This document shows positions 21,376-36,980 of a stretch of DNA of 64,000 bases, in pieces. Numbering within the stretch: the stretch's first letter is position 1; the number at the start of each line of letters is the position of its first letter. The notes below the pieces were generated by a model. The model did no database searches. It had not been told where the DNA came from and saw nothing but the letters and a program-made list of their open reading frames with translations. Position numbers and translations under genes: made by a program. The stretch is from Hemileia vastatrix (taxonomy: Eukaryota > Basidiomycota > Pucciniomycetes > Pucciniales > Zaghouaniaceae), in NCBI GenBank assembly GCA_030280995.1, contig JASXTE010000140.1:1-64000 (forward strand), written 5' to 3'.

Positions 21376-24300
21376 TCCTCGTCTATCCTCTTGTTCTTGT
21401 TGCGGTCAACGTGTGATCAGTAGCCACAACAAATGGAAAAAGATAACAAGAAACAACGAATGGAAAACTCCTTAGTAGACTTCGTGAAACAAAGAAAAGA
21501 CAACAAGGTACTTGATGCCTAACAACCCTGAAAAGTAAGATGAAGAAGGATCACTTAGCTTCCGGGCATCTTGTGATGACTTCACATTCTTGATGAGACC
21601 AGCAATGCCAGCGAAAACGGATTCTCTTTTTCTTTCAACCGCTTGTAAGAGTCAATGCAATAAAGTTTACTTAAACAAGATGTGAATCAGCTTAAAAGTT
21701 GGTGTAACGACTTGTGAGTCTGATGAGTCTGGTGAAACTAGTCAATGTGTCAAATGTGTCAAATGTGTCAAATGTGATCCAAGCATCAGTGACATCAGTG
21801 ACAATCTGTGTGACAATCTCATTGACAGTACAGGTGAGAAGAAAAAAAAATTTACCATTGAAAAGGTAACTTTCTTGGTAAAGAAGAAGGAGAAGAAGAA
21901 GAAGGAAAAAAGAATTCTTTTGTTCTGCTTTGATTGTTGAAAATGAAGAAAAATTCATACTTGGCTTCAAACGAAGAAAGACAGTCGAGTGTAATGACTC
22001 AATTTGAAAAGTGAGATGAGATAGGAGGAGAAGATGTGAATTAACTTTTTACACTTTTTGTGTAAACTTGAGTAACACAGTAGATAGCAGGTATTATTCA
22101 CCAGTCACACAGACACAGTAGGCCAGTGACACAGGTGAAAAGGTGAAGGTAGAAAGAAGAAGGAAAAAAAAGGCAGAACAATTTCTGTCAGTGTGTGAGT
22201 GTGTGACGAGGATGATGTAGTTGAGACTTGAGATCTCAAAAGCCGAAAGAAAGAGAAAGAGAAAAAGTAAGAGCAAGTTAAACCAGTGGTCAGAGTCAAT
22301 GGTAACCACGCTTGTAATCAGATTTCGTGAGGAAAAAGGACATCAGGCAATACAGTCATTAACATGGTACGAGTGCTTGTCTCTCAATTTGTACCCTGGA
22401 CACAATTTAGACAATGAATGGTTAAAGCTGTGGAGCGAACAAGTGAACACAAGTGAACACATGTGAACGACAACTGTCGACTCAACTTGAGTCCTATATT
22501 CATCTTCCCTTGTGTCGCGTGGGAGGGTGAACTGGACATTTCTTCTCCGAATGCGTGAAGGTGACACTCGGTACGACTACATCACGCAATCCAACGATAC
22601 TGTGTTTCTTTCATTCTATCTTTTTCTCTTTTCCTCTGTCTCTTACACAGATGAACCCAAATTGAATTGTATTGATCTCTCTTTCTCTTTCTCTTCTTGT
22701 CCTTTTTTTTCTTCTTTCTCTCTCTCTCTCTCTTTCTCTTCGTATCCTTCTCCTTTGCACCTGACGTTGACTCATATCCCGCTGGTTCTTTCTCTTCACA
22801 TCCACACTGCTGTATTGATTGGTGGGAGGAAACTGTCGACCTGCGTGAACCAGTCACACGCCCATTTTGAACGCCCTCGTCCAATAGAAAAAAGACATTT
22901 CACCCCCGAATTTACATTCAAGTGAACCCAGGTCGAATGGCCAACTTGGTTCAAACTTAGCCTACATGAATTTTATCCATCCCTGGTAAAGATAACAATT
23001 TTTCTCTTATATATTCTCATTTACTCATTTCATCCTTTCTCTTACTTCATTTACCTTGGAAACATTCGTAAGATTGTCTCAAGCTCACTTACAATTACAT
23101 CAACTGGTCAATTGAACCTTTTCCATCATTACTTCTCCTTGGCAGTTAATTGCACTGTGCACTGGACAAAGTGAAATTGTTTTCATTTACTTTGAACAGA
23201 CAAAAGAACAAATACTAACTAATGAAGGCTGTTGTTTCAATTACTTACCATGTTGTTGGCAGATGAAATACAAAATCACACTCACAACGTATACTCAATT
23301 ACCTCAAATGTGAACATTGTAATATTGATTTAGATTGATCACAGCAATTGATCCTCCGGCAAGACAAATGTAATTACACTTTGAAGTTTCATCAGTATAT
23401 ATACAAGTTGAGTGTACTTTCAACTGTTCAACTTGATGTGTAATTTGTTTGTGTATTTCTTTCTTTCTTTCTTTTATCTTTCTTCATTATTTCTAGTGCA
23501 AAGAAAAAAGAGAACACAAGAGAAAGAACAAATTGAAGATGCAATCAGTGACTGTAATTACTCTGAGTATATTTGAATTGACTTGGTAATTTTTCATCTA
23601 TTTGATATTATTTTATCTGTTTGTTCTTCATATATTTGATTACATTACAAATGAGATTTAAACATTGTAACTGATGTGTACCAATTGAATGACCAGTTAT
23701 ATTTGACCTGAGAGAGGAAGAGAGAGAGGAAAAAAGGATGAAAATGATGACGAGTAGAAAAATTATTTCGTGCTTTCATGCATGATAAAAGAAGTAAATA
23801 AAGAGTGAAGTATGGTTTGAACAAAGTGAACAAAGTGAAAGACAAACCAAAAAGAAGATGAAGAATAAAGGTAAAAAAAGGATGAAATGAAAAAAACATG
23901 GCAGACACAGGTTGGCTGACTGCTGGTGGCCGCTACTTTTGGCCGTTGGTCGCGTGATGCTAGTGACTTTTCGTGTTTGATGCTAATTGATTACGCATTC
24001 AAAATACCATCAGTAGACGAGGGTAGACTGTGCACAGAGTGAAGAGACTGCAGACAGTAGCTGAAAGTGCCATCCACTCCCTCTTTTCAGCTGTTTGTCC
24101 TGTTTGTGTCCAAGATGAGTGAATTTTCTTTCTTCTCTTCTTTGCCTTTCACCTGTCATCACACAGGATGACCAACAAGCAACAACCAACAACTGGCCAC
24201 TGGTCAATCGAACTTGGAGAAAAGGTCAGGGCGCTACCCGCATCTTTTCACCAAACAGAAGAGAAGGAAGAAGAAGAAGAACACCCAGACAGTTGCCGGA

Positions 24301-24923
24301 TGGGAGAAATGGAAAATTCATTCAACTTATCATTTGCCCGATGAGGGAGACAATAGAGTTAAAGACTTGGACTAAGTACACACTCCTCAACACATAAATA
24401 CACACACAAGTACCTGCAATGACCGAGCAAGGAAAAAATCGTGGCGATGGCCGACGTGATTGTCTAATGGCCATTTGGTGTCTCTCTCATCCCAAACAGG
24501 TAAGTAGTTGTTGTTTGCTCTTTGCTCCTTTTTCTCCTTCTTCTCCTTCTTCTTCTCTCTTTCTCTTTACTTATTGCTCTTCTTGTTGGACCCTCATTAC
24601 CAACCTTGTTACTTATTCATAGCCTACTTCACTGATGCTCAAGTAACCTGACCTCTCTCATCATTGTGTTTGGTGAGTTTTTACTTTTTCGATCAAATCA
24701 GCGACACAGTGACTCAAGTTAAACTTGTTGAAGATACTTTTTTTACCTGTAAAGTTTCTTTCTTTCTTTTTCAACTTAACTGAAATTCATTCTCTTACCA
24801 GTTGAACAGAAGAGAACATAGAGAGAGACATGCAATTACGAGGGTCCAATTTACAACAATAAATCAAGAACATTTGAAGAGAAAAAGAACAACTGTGTGA
24901 TGTAAAAACTCAAACATACATTC

Positions 24924-24942
24924 ATATATATATATATATATG
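24924..24942. repeat. (TA)n tract
   Basis: Perfect alternating TA over about 19 bases. A similar tract lies at 26634-26650. Confidence 0.85.
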
Positions 24943-27900
24943 TACAGTCACAAACACATACATACACAAAACAATTGTAACCAGGATCTCTTTCAGGATC
25001 CATTGAAAGACACCAATTGAATTAAATGTGAAGTAAGTGAATGGTTTGTAAAACAAACCTCACGCAGAGTCACCATCACGACCATCACGACTTGGTGATT
25101 GAACAAATAGTACACTTTTAACAAATGGTTAAAAAGTGACCTCCTGCTCTTTCTCTTTTACTTTTTATTTTACTTTGTGTGTATGTGTGTGTCTCACCTG
25201 CTTTCATCTTTAAAGTATACTTTAAATGTAAATTGGCATCTCTCATCGCCTTTCGACCAGCCTACAATGAAAAGTATTTTGTCTGATTGTTGAGTGTTAA
25301 TTTACATCATTTGTACACTCCTTGTAAACTTCATCGCTCTTTCTCTCTTTCTCTTTTTACTTTACAATCACAAGAAATAACTTAAATGAAAGAAAAAAAA
25401 ACAACTCAAGAGACAAGGAATAAAAAGAAACTTACATTTCATAAGAATCACTTATAACTTATACAACATTGAGATGGATGAGGTTGGGAGTGAAAGAAAA
25501 TTTTAAGAAAAGATGATTTACGATCTCTTCATCAGGTTTGAAAAAAGACCAAATCACTCGGTGTCTCATTACCAATTGGATTGAGTAAGAAGAAGGAGAA
25601 GGAGAAGAAGTAACAAGGTTACACAAGAACAAGAAGAATATACACATGGTAAAAGTAACAAAGCTCAAGCAATGGAAAAAATGAAAAAAAAAGAATCAAG
25701 GAATGGCACATTCACACACACCCACACAAACATTGGACCGACAGGCGTGCTATTGGTGATTGTGCAGTTGAAACTGCGGAAAAAAAGAGATCAACCATTC
25801 GTCCATTGGCACCAGTTACAACAGTTCAGTTAAGTTTAGTTCCGCTTTGGGAGAGTCCAAATGAATTCGCTGACAGGCAATGCAATCGGATGATTTGGTT
25901 GAAAGGGAAGAATAAGATGAAGAAGAACACACAGTTAAGAATGAAGAAGAAGAAGGAAAATCAGTTGAGTGGTAAGAACAACTCACCCATCTTTGTCAGT
26001 TGGCCTGTCGATCGGGCGTGGGCCAGTGTCATCGGTCCTTCATCCTACTTGATTCACGGGCTTTTGTCTTGCTTTTTTCTCCTTAAGTCAAAACTTACTC
26101 GAGATAAATTGACTCGACAACTCACTAAAGTACTCACCTTTCGAGCGTGTGCCGATTGAGTACAATTTTCTTTTTCTCTCCTCTATTCTTTCTTCTCTTC
26201 TTCTCTCTATTCTTACTGGACCTGTGTTATGTAAGTTATGACCACTTCTTTTTCTTCTTTTCCTTCTTCTTCTTCTTTTCGAGACGGTAATTATCGTCTC
26301 ATAAAGCTAACATTTTAACTGACGACTGCAAACCATTCTAACTTGAGTCTAAATGAAAACTATCTTCAGTGTACTTAACAATGAACATATTGAAAGAAAG
26401 AGAAGAAGAGAAAGAAAGAATATATTTATACTGACTGAGTGAAAGAGAGGAAAAAAATGAAAACTTCCTTCTTTTTCTCTTTTCTTTCTTGAGTCATAGT
26501 CAACAGTGGATTCTGGTGAAATTTACTACATAATTTTTTTTACCTTTTCATTCTCCTTTCTCTACTTTGGGCTTTGTGACCTATACACTCGTGGCCCGTC
26601 AGTTAAACTGCCTTAAACTTACCAAAGGCCAAACATATATATATATATATGAAGTATATATACTTCATCAGACTGACGACTGTGAGTACCAGTAAAGTCA
26701 GTTCATTTTAATGTTAATTACATTCAACTGACACTTTGAACTATGAATACATCTGGTCAAGTCTGTGTGTCTGTTAAAAGTTAGTTAAATTCAATTGAAC
26801 AAACGAATATAGTCAGTTGGTGGTAATTGAAATTGCAATTACAATTTTTAGTGATTTATTAAAGTCACTTAGAGAAAAAATAAAAAGAAATTTAACTAAC
26901 TCACTTCACTTTTGGACTCTTTTTTTTTACTTGTTCTCTTCGCTCGAGTGATTATGTTGTTTCATTGGTTAAATGTTCTGTTCGTTGAAATGTTCTCTCC
27001 TCTTCTTCTTCTTTTTTTTACTATTATTATTCGAATGTATGAATTTTTTCAATCTCAAAGACCGGACGCAATTTGATCTTCAGTTGCAACGTCTGCCAAA
27101 GTGAAACTTGGTCGAAATTGACCGAAAAGTAATTTTGCGTGACACAGATGAACAAAAAAAGAAAGAAAGAAATGACAAAGTCTGTGTTCTGTGTTGTTCA
27201 TCTTTCCTTCCTGTTCGTCAGTCTCTGGACACGGATGTCATCAGTGGCCAAGCTGATTGATCGGTAAATCAGGATTGAACACGGCTACTTCACAATACAA
27301 TGACCTAACTGCCGTTGCTCTTCTCCTAATGAACCAATATCACGAATGAAGGGTCTTTAGTGCGTGTCCACTTTAGTCACTCTGTGAATGTCCTTGTCAG
27401 TTGATTTGGCGACTTCCTCTTCCTTCATCTTACCAAAGTCTGAAACTTTTAAATTTGGCAAATTCTTCAAATTCAACTTAGTTCACTTGAGTTGAAGTTA
27501 ACTTTGTCGCTTCACTTACACTTAGATATGTTCACTTGAGTCAATTGAATGTATGAGTAAACCCTGTATGTAGGGCCAGTCTATAAATTTAAATTACTGC
27601 AAGTGTTTGAATGTATTTTTTCTTTTTCCTATTCTTTCATCTGTCGAGTCTTTCACTTAAATTTAGTAATTGCAGTCATTTGCACACTGCAGAAGCATCG
27701 AAAAGTCAATTCATCGGCACCTCTATACATTGAATAGAATAAAAAGTACACTTATTCATCTTATTTTCTTCTTTTCTTATTATTTTCATCTTGTTTAGTT
27801 TTCTTTCTCTTTTACTCACTCTCAATATCTCAGTCCATTGAATTCGGCTCACCCTTGATACAAGTGTAATTTCATTGGACACACAATCAACCTTTTTATC

Positions 27901-29446
27901 CAGTTTCTTTTTCTTCTTTCTTCTCTTTACCTCAGTAATTGCACCGAAGTAGACAAGTTACACAAAGAAAATGCCGCAAAAAGAAAAGAGAGAAAAAAAA
28001 AATATACAGAACAAATAGAACAAATGAACTTCTGTCCAGACATGTTAACATTGGCCTCGTCAACTGTGTGATCAGTCCTTGAATTGTGCAAATGAAATAG
28101 AAACTGCAGCTGAATTGGAAAGGCGGACGATTTTTACCTGCTTGTAAATTGGTCAAAGAAAGAAAAGAAAAGAAAGGAAAAGATAGACAAAGCTGAGGGT
28201 TAAAGATTCAGAACGTTGTGCGAGTGAGTGCGAGTGTGGACTCTGTGGATTTTGTGGATTCTGTGGGCTGACAATTGGGAAATTCGCAAATTTCAGATGG
28301 GCCTGGCCTTCATAATCGCCCAGGCTTATTCTGTGTCTACTCTAATTGGCGGTAATAACTTCGCCCAGGTTCGTGTCTTTCCTTTCTTGTGTGTTTGTTT
28401 TCACTGGGTCTTTTCTCTTTCTCTTTCTTTTTCTCTTTTTCTCTTTTTCTCTCTTTCATTGAGAGAGTTGAGAGAGTCGACAGTTGAACTTGTCTTTGTC
28501 TCTCATTCTTTTTCTCTCCTTCTTTTTTTCTCCTTCCTTTTCTCTTTTTCTCTTTTCTCTTTTCTCTCGCTCTGTGCTCCCGGACTACCAAATGAGGGAG
28601 TAGTGGACCAAAGCTCGAGTCCAACACATAGTGAATTGATCATTATTCAATCCACTTTGCGTGTCCTGGGTGGGAGAAAAAGAGAGAAAAAGAGAGAAAA
28701 AGAGAGAATAAGAGAAAAAGAGGAGAGAGAGGGTCACCTGGTTATAGGATGGCAACAAAGAACAACTAATGCACTAATTACAACGTGAAAAAAAGAGAAA
28801 AAGAAAAGAGAGGAAAAAAAAGAAAAAGAGCAGTTTAATTCACTCCTGTGAATTGACTCTGTATTGTGAGTTTTTCTCTCTTCCGGCCTCCATCGTACAT
28901 GTAATTATGCTTAAACTCATTGCTCAATATTCTCTCCTTTATCTTGTACCTTTTTTTTCTTCTTCTTCTCCTTCTCCTTCTTGTCTGTTCTCTTTTTTTT
29001 CCTACCTTTTTCCTTTTTAATTCGAGTTTGCATCACGCATCAGCTGGTCTTTTTTTTCTTTCATTTGAATCTGGTGAAGCGAGTTAGTTGACACAGTGTA
29101 AAAGCGACAAGGACACATTGAATCATTTTTTTTGTGTGCTCTTTCCATCTTGCTATTTCTCTTTCTTCTTCTTTCTCTTTCTCTCTTTCTCACCTTTTTC
29201 CTCCTCACACTTATAGTCACTTGGTTCTCATCTAATTTCCATTTATATTAACTCCTCAAGAAAGTACAAGGAGAGAAAAATGGGGAGGTAACACATTTAC
29301 CGGGTGAAAATTCAATTTACTCCGTCAATGATGAGCTGCATTAATTGCCTTTTACCATTAACTCACTTGATAATATTTACTTTGAACCAATGTGAGTGTG
29401 AGTGTTTATGTTTGTGTGTATGTTTTTTCTATTGTCTTTTGCGTGT

Positions 29447-29471
29447 GTGAGTGTGTGTGTGTGTGTGTGTT
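29447..29471. repeat. (TG)n tract
   Basis: Alternating TG over about 20 bases within a longer TG-rich stretch (29391-29471). Confidence 0.85.
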
Positions 29472-30233
29472 TCTTGTGTGGTTTATGTAATGAATGACCG
29501 CCCAAGTGGTCAAGTGATGTAAGTGATGCGATTGAATGGTACATCAAGTGATGCGTGTTCAAAGATACTCACCCTCACTTTGCTTTTCCTTTGCTTTGCT
29601 TTACTCTGTACTTCATTGTATTAGCCAAGGCGATGATGACCGAGTCTTCTTCTTCCTCTTCTTCTTCTCTTTTTTTACCTTTTATCACTGACCAAGTGAC
29701 TGTACACCTTGCATGATCCACGCCACTGGTACTTGTCATCGCACGAGAATAAGAAAATATATATATATATGTGTATAAAAGTGGTTCCGTGACACCTGGC
29801 GCATCCTTAAAGTCGATTGCATCAGAGATGCATGAATCACACTCTCTCGACTCGTGGTGTGTCTTAACACGAATCTCAATGTTACATTCTGATTTCAGTG
29901 GATTTTTTTTTCTCACTCCTCTTACTGACTGTGATTTCTTTTCCGTGTCATGAAATCTAATACATGCACACGAGGTTCACTTTTACAAAGTCACACAACA
30001 CACTCGAAGACTCGCACACTCGCTTACTCGCACACACACAACACAACACAAGACACAACAAACTTACACACAACACACAACACACAACACACTCACAAAC
30101 ATATCTTCTCAAACACTTACACTGACACGCAGCACGAGCCGATGTTGGACACAAACAACAAACTGGACAACTTGGAGAAATAGGAAAAACAAGTGAACAT
30201 TTGTGAACAGGTGAAACAGGTAAACACAACATT

Positions 30234-30234
30234 C

Positions 30235-30269
<35 letters not shown>
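30234..30269. repeat. (CAA)n microsatellite, about 12 units
   Basis: Perfect CAA/AAC run in noncoding DNA. Confidence 0.95.
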
Positions 30270-33115
30270 GAATCAACTGGTTTTGTAGATACATTTTTTA
30301 AGAAAAAATGGTGATGATGATGATGCACTTGACAGCACGCTTTATAGTTCATTTATTGACAAGCGTTCAGTGAATGAAGAACAAGTAAGAAAAAGAAGAT
30401 GAAAAAAAGAGCGAATGAAAATAAAGAATAAAAAATGAAGAAGAAGGAAAAAAGTATAAAAATATAAGAAGGGAAGAAAAATAAAAGATATAACAAGAGA
30501 AAAAATAAAAAAATAAAAATAAAGTAAAAGAACAAGAACACAATGTGAGTGAAGTGGCACCAGGAGAAAAGATCAAAGGAAAACAAATGACCAATGGAGA
30601 GAGAAAAAAAACTAAGTTTGTATTAAATGGGAAAAATGCGTGCAGAGCAGGTAAAGTGACTCACAAGGTACAGACAGTGAATATGATGATGTGTGTTGTT
30701 GTTGTTGCTTCTGTTGCATTTGTTGATGTATTCGAGTTCTGTGGTCGAATTTGCACGAGAAGAAATACTCACTCATATGACAAACAGAAAGGAAGAAATA
30801 CAAGCACAAACTACTGTGCAACAACTACACAAGGTAGTGACGACTTGAGCAGCAATAGTTTTCAACTTGCTTAGTTGTTTTGGTCGGTGAATTTTCTTCT
30901 TGTACTTATTTTGTACACTGCATTACCAAGTATAGTAGTATAAGGCGGCCAAGTGAACTAAATGTGAGGTCGAAGTACGCCACACGGTGCGAATTGACCT
31001 GGGCCCCTCCTTGATCGAGTGTCACGCATCCTCCTCCTGTCCACTTGAAGAAGGTGAAGAAGTGTAAGAGAAGAAAGAGCCAAAGACAGAGAGTTAACAA
31101 CTGAACAAGTAAAAAAGTGCCACAGTACCCGAAAGAACTGCCGAAATAAGGTAAAAGAGCCAAAAGAGCCAAAAGTAGCCCAGTACTTCTTGTACTTTTC
31201 TTATGATTGTTATTAGCTGAAGATGCATCAAGGGAAGGCGGGTAACTGCATCGCTAAGTAGCAGCCAGTAGTCAACGGTCCAAACAAATTAACAAGCACG
31301 CAAATACACCTTGCACGACACACACACACACATACACACAACACACATACATTGCAGTACATTTAAGTTGTTCACATTTGACAGTCGCCCTCACTTTTGC
31401 GTGTTATTCATTAGTCTCTGTCTCGCCGCTCAATCAGGTAAAGAATGTCCTTTCTTTATCTGTACTTTTGCTTTTCCTTCATCTCTTCCAAATTTATTTC
31501 TCCATCTACATCACTCCTCTTTCTCTTTCTCTTCTCTTTCTCCTGACAAACTAAATACTTCAACCTAATCAACATCCAACAACCTTGTTGTAACATCTGC
31601 ACTTACAACAACAGCATCAACAACAAAAATACATCCAAATCTCTTAACATGAACCATTTACAGAATTATTTTACATTTTTTTTTGTCTCTCTTTCTCTAT
31701 CACTCTTGGCGGTCCACAGGAAGTATTTTGGCAATGAGTAAAAAATTATTTTATACAAAAAAATATATATTATATGTAGATAGAAAGAAAGCAACAACTA
31801 CACACACAAAAAAAAAGTGCAAAATGTGACCAAGTGGTAGAGTCAATTGAACTTCTGGTTCCTGGTTTAAACTGAACATTCGGTAGAATCAGCAGGATGA
31901 GAATGAGTGCTGCTGGAACGAATGGACCCTATAGAAGAGTAGTAATCAAAATCGCATTAAATTTCCAATCGACAGCCTGTCGAGAGGCGGATTCAACCCA
32001 GGTGAGGGAGGTTTGCTGCTGTTGAATTTGAAAAAGAGAAAGAAAGAAGCAGAGACAAGCGAAGTTGAAAAGAAACAGAACAGAACTGAGTCACAAGTTT
32101 TCTCCCTCATTGAGTGTGGACTGGACACAGATTTGCTCTCTCTTTTTCTCTCTCTCTCTTCCGGACCTGCATCACCCGTCTTTCAAGTGAGAGGCGAGAG
32201 AAAAAGCACAAACAGGTAAAAGGAGAAAGAGAGAAACTCAAAGTAAAACTAAAAAGAATGAGACAGTGAAAAAGAGGAAAAAGATAGAGAAAGAGAGAGG
32301 TACAATCGACCTTGAGAAAAGAGTCACACAAAGTATAAGCTTGGTCCTGTGATCGGTTTTTAATGATAGGCTCATCCTGCTTACAAATGAAGTAAAAAGA
32401 GCCAAAGACTCACTCTGGTCGTCGCCGTCGAGTCAAAATCAAGAGAGGATGCACAGTTTCCTCACATCACTGGCTCCAGTGCAAATGAGTGCAACTGAAT
32501 TTTTCTCCAACACCAACAAGTGAATTCACAGTGACTTTTGAGAAGAAGAAGAAGATACAAGATACAGAGAGGATAAACTAGAAAAAAAAGAAGTAAATGA
32601 AGAAAATGAAAAAGAGACAACAACAACAAAAAATGGTGACTTTAAAGCACAGTGACACAGATGACTCACAAGTCACAAGAGTGACAATTAATCTCTGCCA
32701 CAGGTAATTTTTCAACGTCATTCAACTTGTCTCTGTATTTTGTTTCATGCTTGACATGCCGGATGTGACATTGTATTTGAGTGTGAGGACATCATCATTG
32801 TCATCATCATTATCATTATCATCACCACTACCAGTTGTCTTCTTCTATGTATCATTAACTCTTTATTTCTTAACTTTATTTCTATGTGTGTATATTTTAT
32901 TGTGTGTATTTGTCCATTCCACCCCTTTTTCTTTGTTCACTAGTGTAATAAAGATTATGATAATTATAATAATATACACTGTGTGTCAATTACAATTTAT
33001 CAAGGTAAACAATATCAACATATGGTTCAGTGTAAATTGTATCATTTGTATATTGAAGACTTTGTATGTGTGTGAGATGATGAACATCTGTTCGATGGGA
33101 TGAAGGACACACAAG

Positions 33116-33121
<6 letters not shown>

Positions 33122-33149
<28 letters not shown>
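33122..33149. repeat. (GA)n microsatellite
   Basis: Fourteen GA units, the longest perfect GA run in the window. Confidence 0.95.
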
Positions 33150-33152
<3 letters not shown>

Positions 33153-36100
33153 AAAAGACTTATAAGACTTTTATATATATATGTGTATACTTGTTATTGC
33201 GATGGTTGCTGAGTGTGAGGCACTCAAACCGCGGTTAATTACAGGTAAAAGCAATTACACCTGAATCAGAAATAAAAAGGCAGTGTTTTGTGATTTAATA
33301 CAGGATTGAGGTATAAAAGATATAAGGATGTTGAGGATGTTGAGGATGTGAAGATGTACATGTGTGTCTGTGTGTGTGTGTGTGTAGATGTGTATATATG
33401 TAAGGATGTTCAAATGGTCGGATGAAGTAAGAAAAGGCCAAAGCAATTCTGGCAGTTGTTTCAATTAATGGCAAGGAAAAGACTTGGCCACCCGTGGTGG
33501 ACTCACAGGTTACATAAGAATCAGCAGGAGCGCGTGATTTAGACCCTGTGTATCTGAGAAAAAGAGAAGAGAGAAAAAAAATCTCATGCGGAACCAAATT
33601 AATTACACTTAGTGACTGAACCACCCTCACTTTTTTCTTCCTCTACTTGTTCTTTCTTACCATATGAATGTTCAATCTTTAACAAACTCACTATACGAAA
33701 TTTGTGTGGCAAAAGATTTTCATGTGTCTTGGATGTTCTGTGTTGCATTGATTTTCTTTTCTATGTTCATTGTTTTTTCTTTTCACTTATTCGGTAAGGA
33801 AGAGAGAAAGTAAAGGCAAAGAAGAAGAGTCATTAGTCACTTTACCTGTCCAAGCAAAGATCAATCCAATGGATGGAGAGAACAATTGAACCGATTGAAG
33901 CGAGAAAAAAAAGAGGCAGGTCTAAGTTAAAAGGTGCAAGTTAATAGAGGTAAAAACGATAGAAAAAGTGCAATTTACGATTCACTGCGGGTGCAAATGA
34001 AGCTTGAGCAAAGATCGTGCGTGGTTCAAGTGATCTCCTTGATGTATCCGACCACAGGACAGATGGTAGTAGATAGTACATAGTAGATAGTAGATATTCT
34101 TTGTCCAACCATGCCGAGTTTTACCTTGATGCTTGGATGATGAGGACCACTGTATTAGGGCTTTATTTTTTTTTCCTTTCTTTCTCTTCTTTACCTTTCT
34201 TCTTAGTTTCATTCTTCTCTCCTCTGTTTTGTTGCTTTTTTCTTTCATTTCAATTAGGCCTGTTGTTGTTTCAAGTGAAACAGCCTCCTCCTCCTCCATC
34301 TGCGGCAGTCTGTGGACTGATGCAATGCACGAACTTCGTGATTTCGATGAAGCAGTATCCATTCCAGGATGCTCAATTGAATGAGGATTTAACTTACATA
34401 CTCACACACTCACTTACATTCACATATACAAAACAAAAACTGCTATATATTTGCTGCTGATGCCGCTTCATCATTGATCGCCCATTGTTTGATCTTAGCC
34501 CGAATGTTTGGTCAGTATTTCTCTTTATTTCTTTCCCAATGCTTCTGATATATATATTCTTATACTAACGGATGACTTACAAAGAAGAAGAAGAAGATAG
34601 ATTTCGCGTTCATTCGCTTATTCACTCATTCACTCAGTCAATCATTCGCTCATCTCCCGCATCTTTACTAAATCTAACAAAATCTACTACATCAACTATA
34701 CATTTCTTCTCAATCTTACATCTCTCATCTTTCATCTCAAATAGTCAAATGGTGCATTCTCATCAGCAAGAGCATTAACAGGTACTTGAGGAATGACATA
34801 AGAACCCACGCTGTGAGTCAACTTCATAAATTGTACATTTTGGTGCATCTTTCAAATGTGTGTGTGTGTATGTGCATGTGTGTATGATGTAATGGACTGG
34901 AATGTGAAACCAGTCAATTAATCACAGGACAAAGCGGCCCATCACCTTACTTTTCAAAGATGAAAAAGAAAAATTTATTGATTGCAATGTTACAACCTTC
35001 TTGACGTTCGATGCATATTTTTTTTTCATTCTTTCTTTCTTTCTACATCAATTGAATGTCGGCATTTTTTCTTCTACTTCATTGATATTAATATAAATTC
35101 ACACACAAATGTAGACAGCAACAGACAGGGACACCCAGGACTTTTTTTTCCTTTTTCACTTTATAATACATGTTACATTTTGATGTAATGGCCGAAGGAG
35201 TGAGAGAGGTGACTTGCTACAAGTCGACCAAATAAATCATCATTAGTCTCCTTGTCGGTAATTCATCTTTTTTTTCGGGCAAAATTCGAGCGAGAAAAAA
35301 AATGCTCCAAACCAAGTGGAAAAAAAGAGGAAAAAGAGGAAAAAGAGCCTAATTACCAGCCTGTGATCATGAGAGTTGCCGCCTTCTGTCCTCTTCATCA
35401 GCCCGCGGTCAACTGTGAACTTTGACTGCCGATTGCCGATTGCCGACGAACGTTGGCAAAGTTCACCTCCTTGTTTAGTCCACTCTTATTGTGGATTGGC
35501 GATTGTGGATTGTGGATTGTGGTTTCAGTCATTTCACTTCACTCAACTTGGACGACCAAAGTCATCAGACAGCTAAAACGTGGGATGTAACTGTCATGAA
35601 ACTTCGATCTAATATAGAAAGCAGTTCCTGGTTCTGGACTCTCTCTCGTTTTTTCCCTTCCTCTTTTTCCCTTCACAGTCAATCGACTCATCCTTATGTA
35701 AGAACAAAAGTTTTACAAAAAAATAAAAAACACCTCTCATCAACCTCATCAAGTGATCTGTCTCTCTTGTTCAACGTGCATTTTGTGGCCAAAAGTTTTG
35801 TCTAACTTTTTTTCTCCTCTTCTTTCTATCTTTCCTTTATTCTTCTTTCCACTGGAGTATGTTGTAAATTGTATTGTGTCAGTAAAAATCTTTTGTAGAA
35901 TGTTAGAATGTTAGGTAAGGAGTTAGTGAAGAGTATTAAGGATGATGAAGAGAATTTCTCTGCCAGATGTTCACCCCTGCTGTCTCCAAAGGGTCAAACT
36001 AGTAATTCTTTTTCATTCTTCACTCTTAACATCACAATACAACTAGAAAAGCAGATGAAGAGAAGAAGAGGCAAAAAAAAGAAGAAGAGGAAGAAAGTAC

Positions 36101-36980
36101 ACAGCTGAAAGGATTTTCCTCAGTTTTGCTTGAACTGATGAAGATGTCAAAAGGAGAACACGTTAAGAGAAAGGGAAAGCCCATTGAATGATTCAAAATT
36201 AGCAGGCTGGTCTAACTCAATTGACGGTCAGGGTAAATATTTTTTCGTGCTAATGGAGGTGCCAACAATTCTACCAAGGACAACAACAACAGCCAATAAT
36301 TCATAATAAGCGATGAGTCGCCATTAGCCATCCTCTCGTGGTAGAAGTTGTAGACTTATGAAAAGAAGAGTAAAGAAGAAGAAGAAGAAGAAGAAGAAGA
36401 TAAAGATAAAGAGAAAGAAAAAGAAGAAAAGAAAAGAAAAAAAGAAAAGAAAAAAAGAGAGAAAAATAAGAGAAGAAAGAGTGAGCCCATGTCATTGATC
36501 CAATTGTCCGATGGTCGGATAGAACCATTCGACTTTTGCGCCATGCGGACTTGGTCATTGGATGATGAATAAGTAGGAGGGAACTGAAAGTTGCTCACTC
36601 CGGTTTGTATTCTTGTACCGTCAGTGAATCTGCGGCAGCTGCAAGGCAAACATTCATACCTGCCTCAGGTGAACCTTCTCACCATTCACCACTCACCATT
36701 TAACATCAGCCATCAACCATCAACCATCAGTCAACGACAATTCACCTTGTATGGACCAATTGACCTCAAAGGCACTTACCATTGGCCAATGAGTGGTCTA
36801 ATTAACTGATAGTTTACACACACTAATTGACCAATTGATCAATTGACAAAGAAACAAACAAATACTTATACCATATATACTTATATGATCAGAGAAACAC
36901 ATTTTACGCAACTAGTGGTAATTTAGTTGATGTTGTATATTTTAAGCCTGTAAGCTTTGCATTTGATATAAGCAGTGTCC

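Noticed and set aside
28228..28788. A 186-codon plus-strand frame
   Set aside because: Composition is dominated by Ser/Phe/Leu from pyrimidine repeats, then Lys/Glu/Arg from purine repeats. No domain or plausible splice context.
18936..36650. Many open frames of 60-190 codons on both strands
   Set aside because: They translate simple CT- or GA-rich tracts as Ser/Phe/Leu or Lys/Arg/Glu runs, lack conserved motifs and often begin at non-ATG codons.
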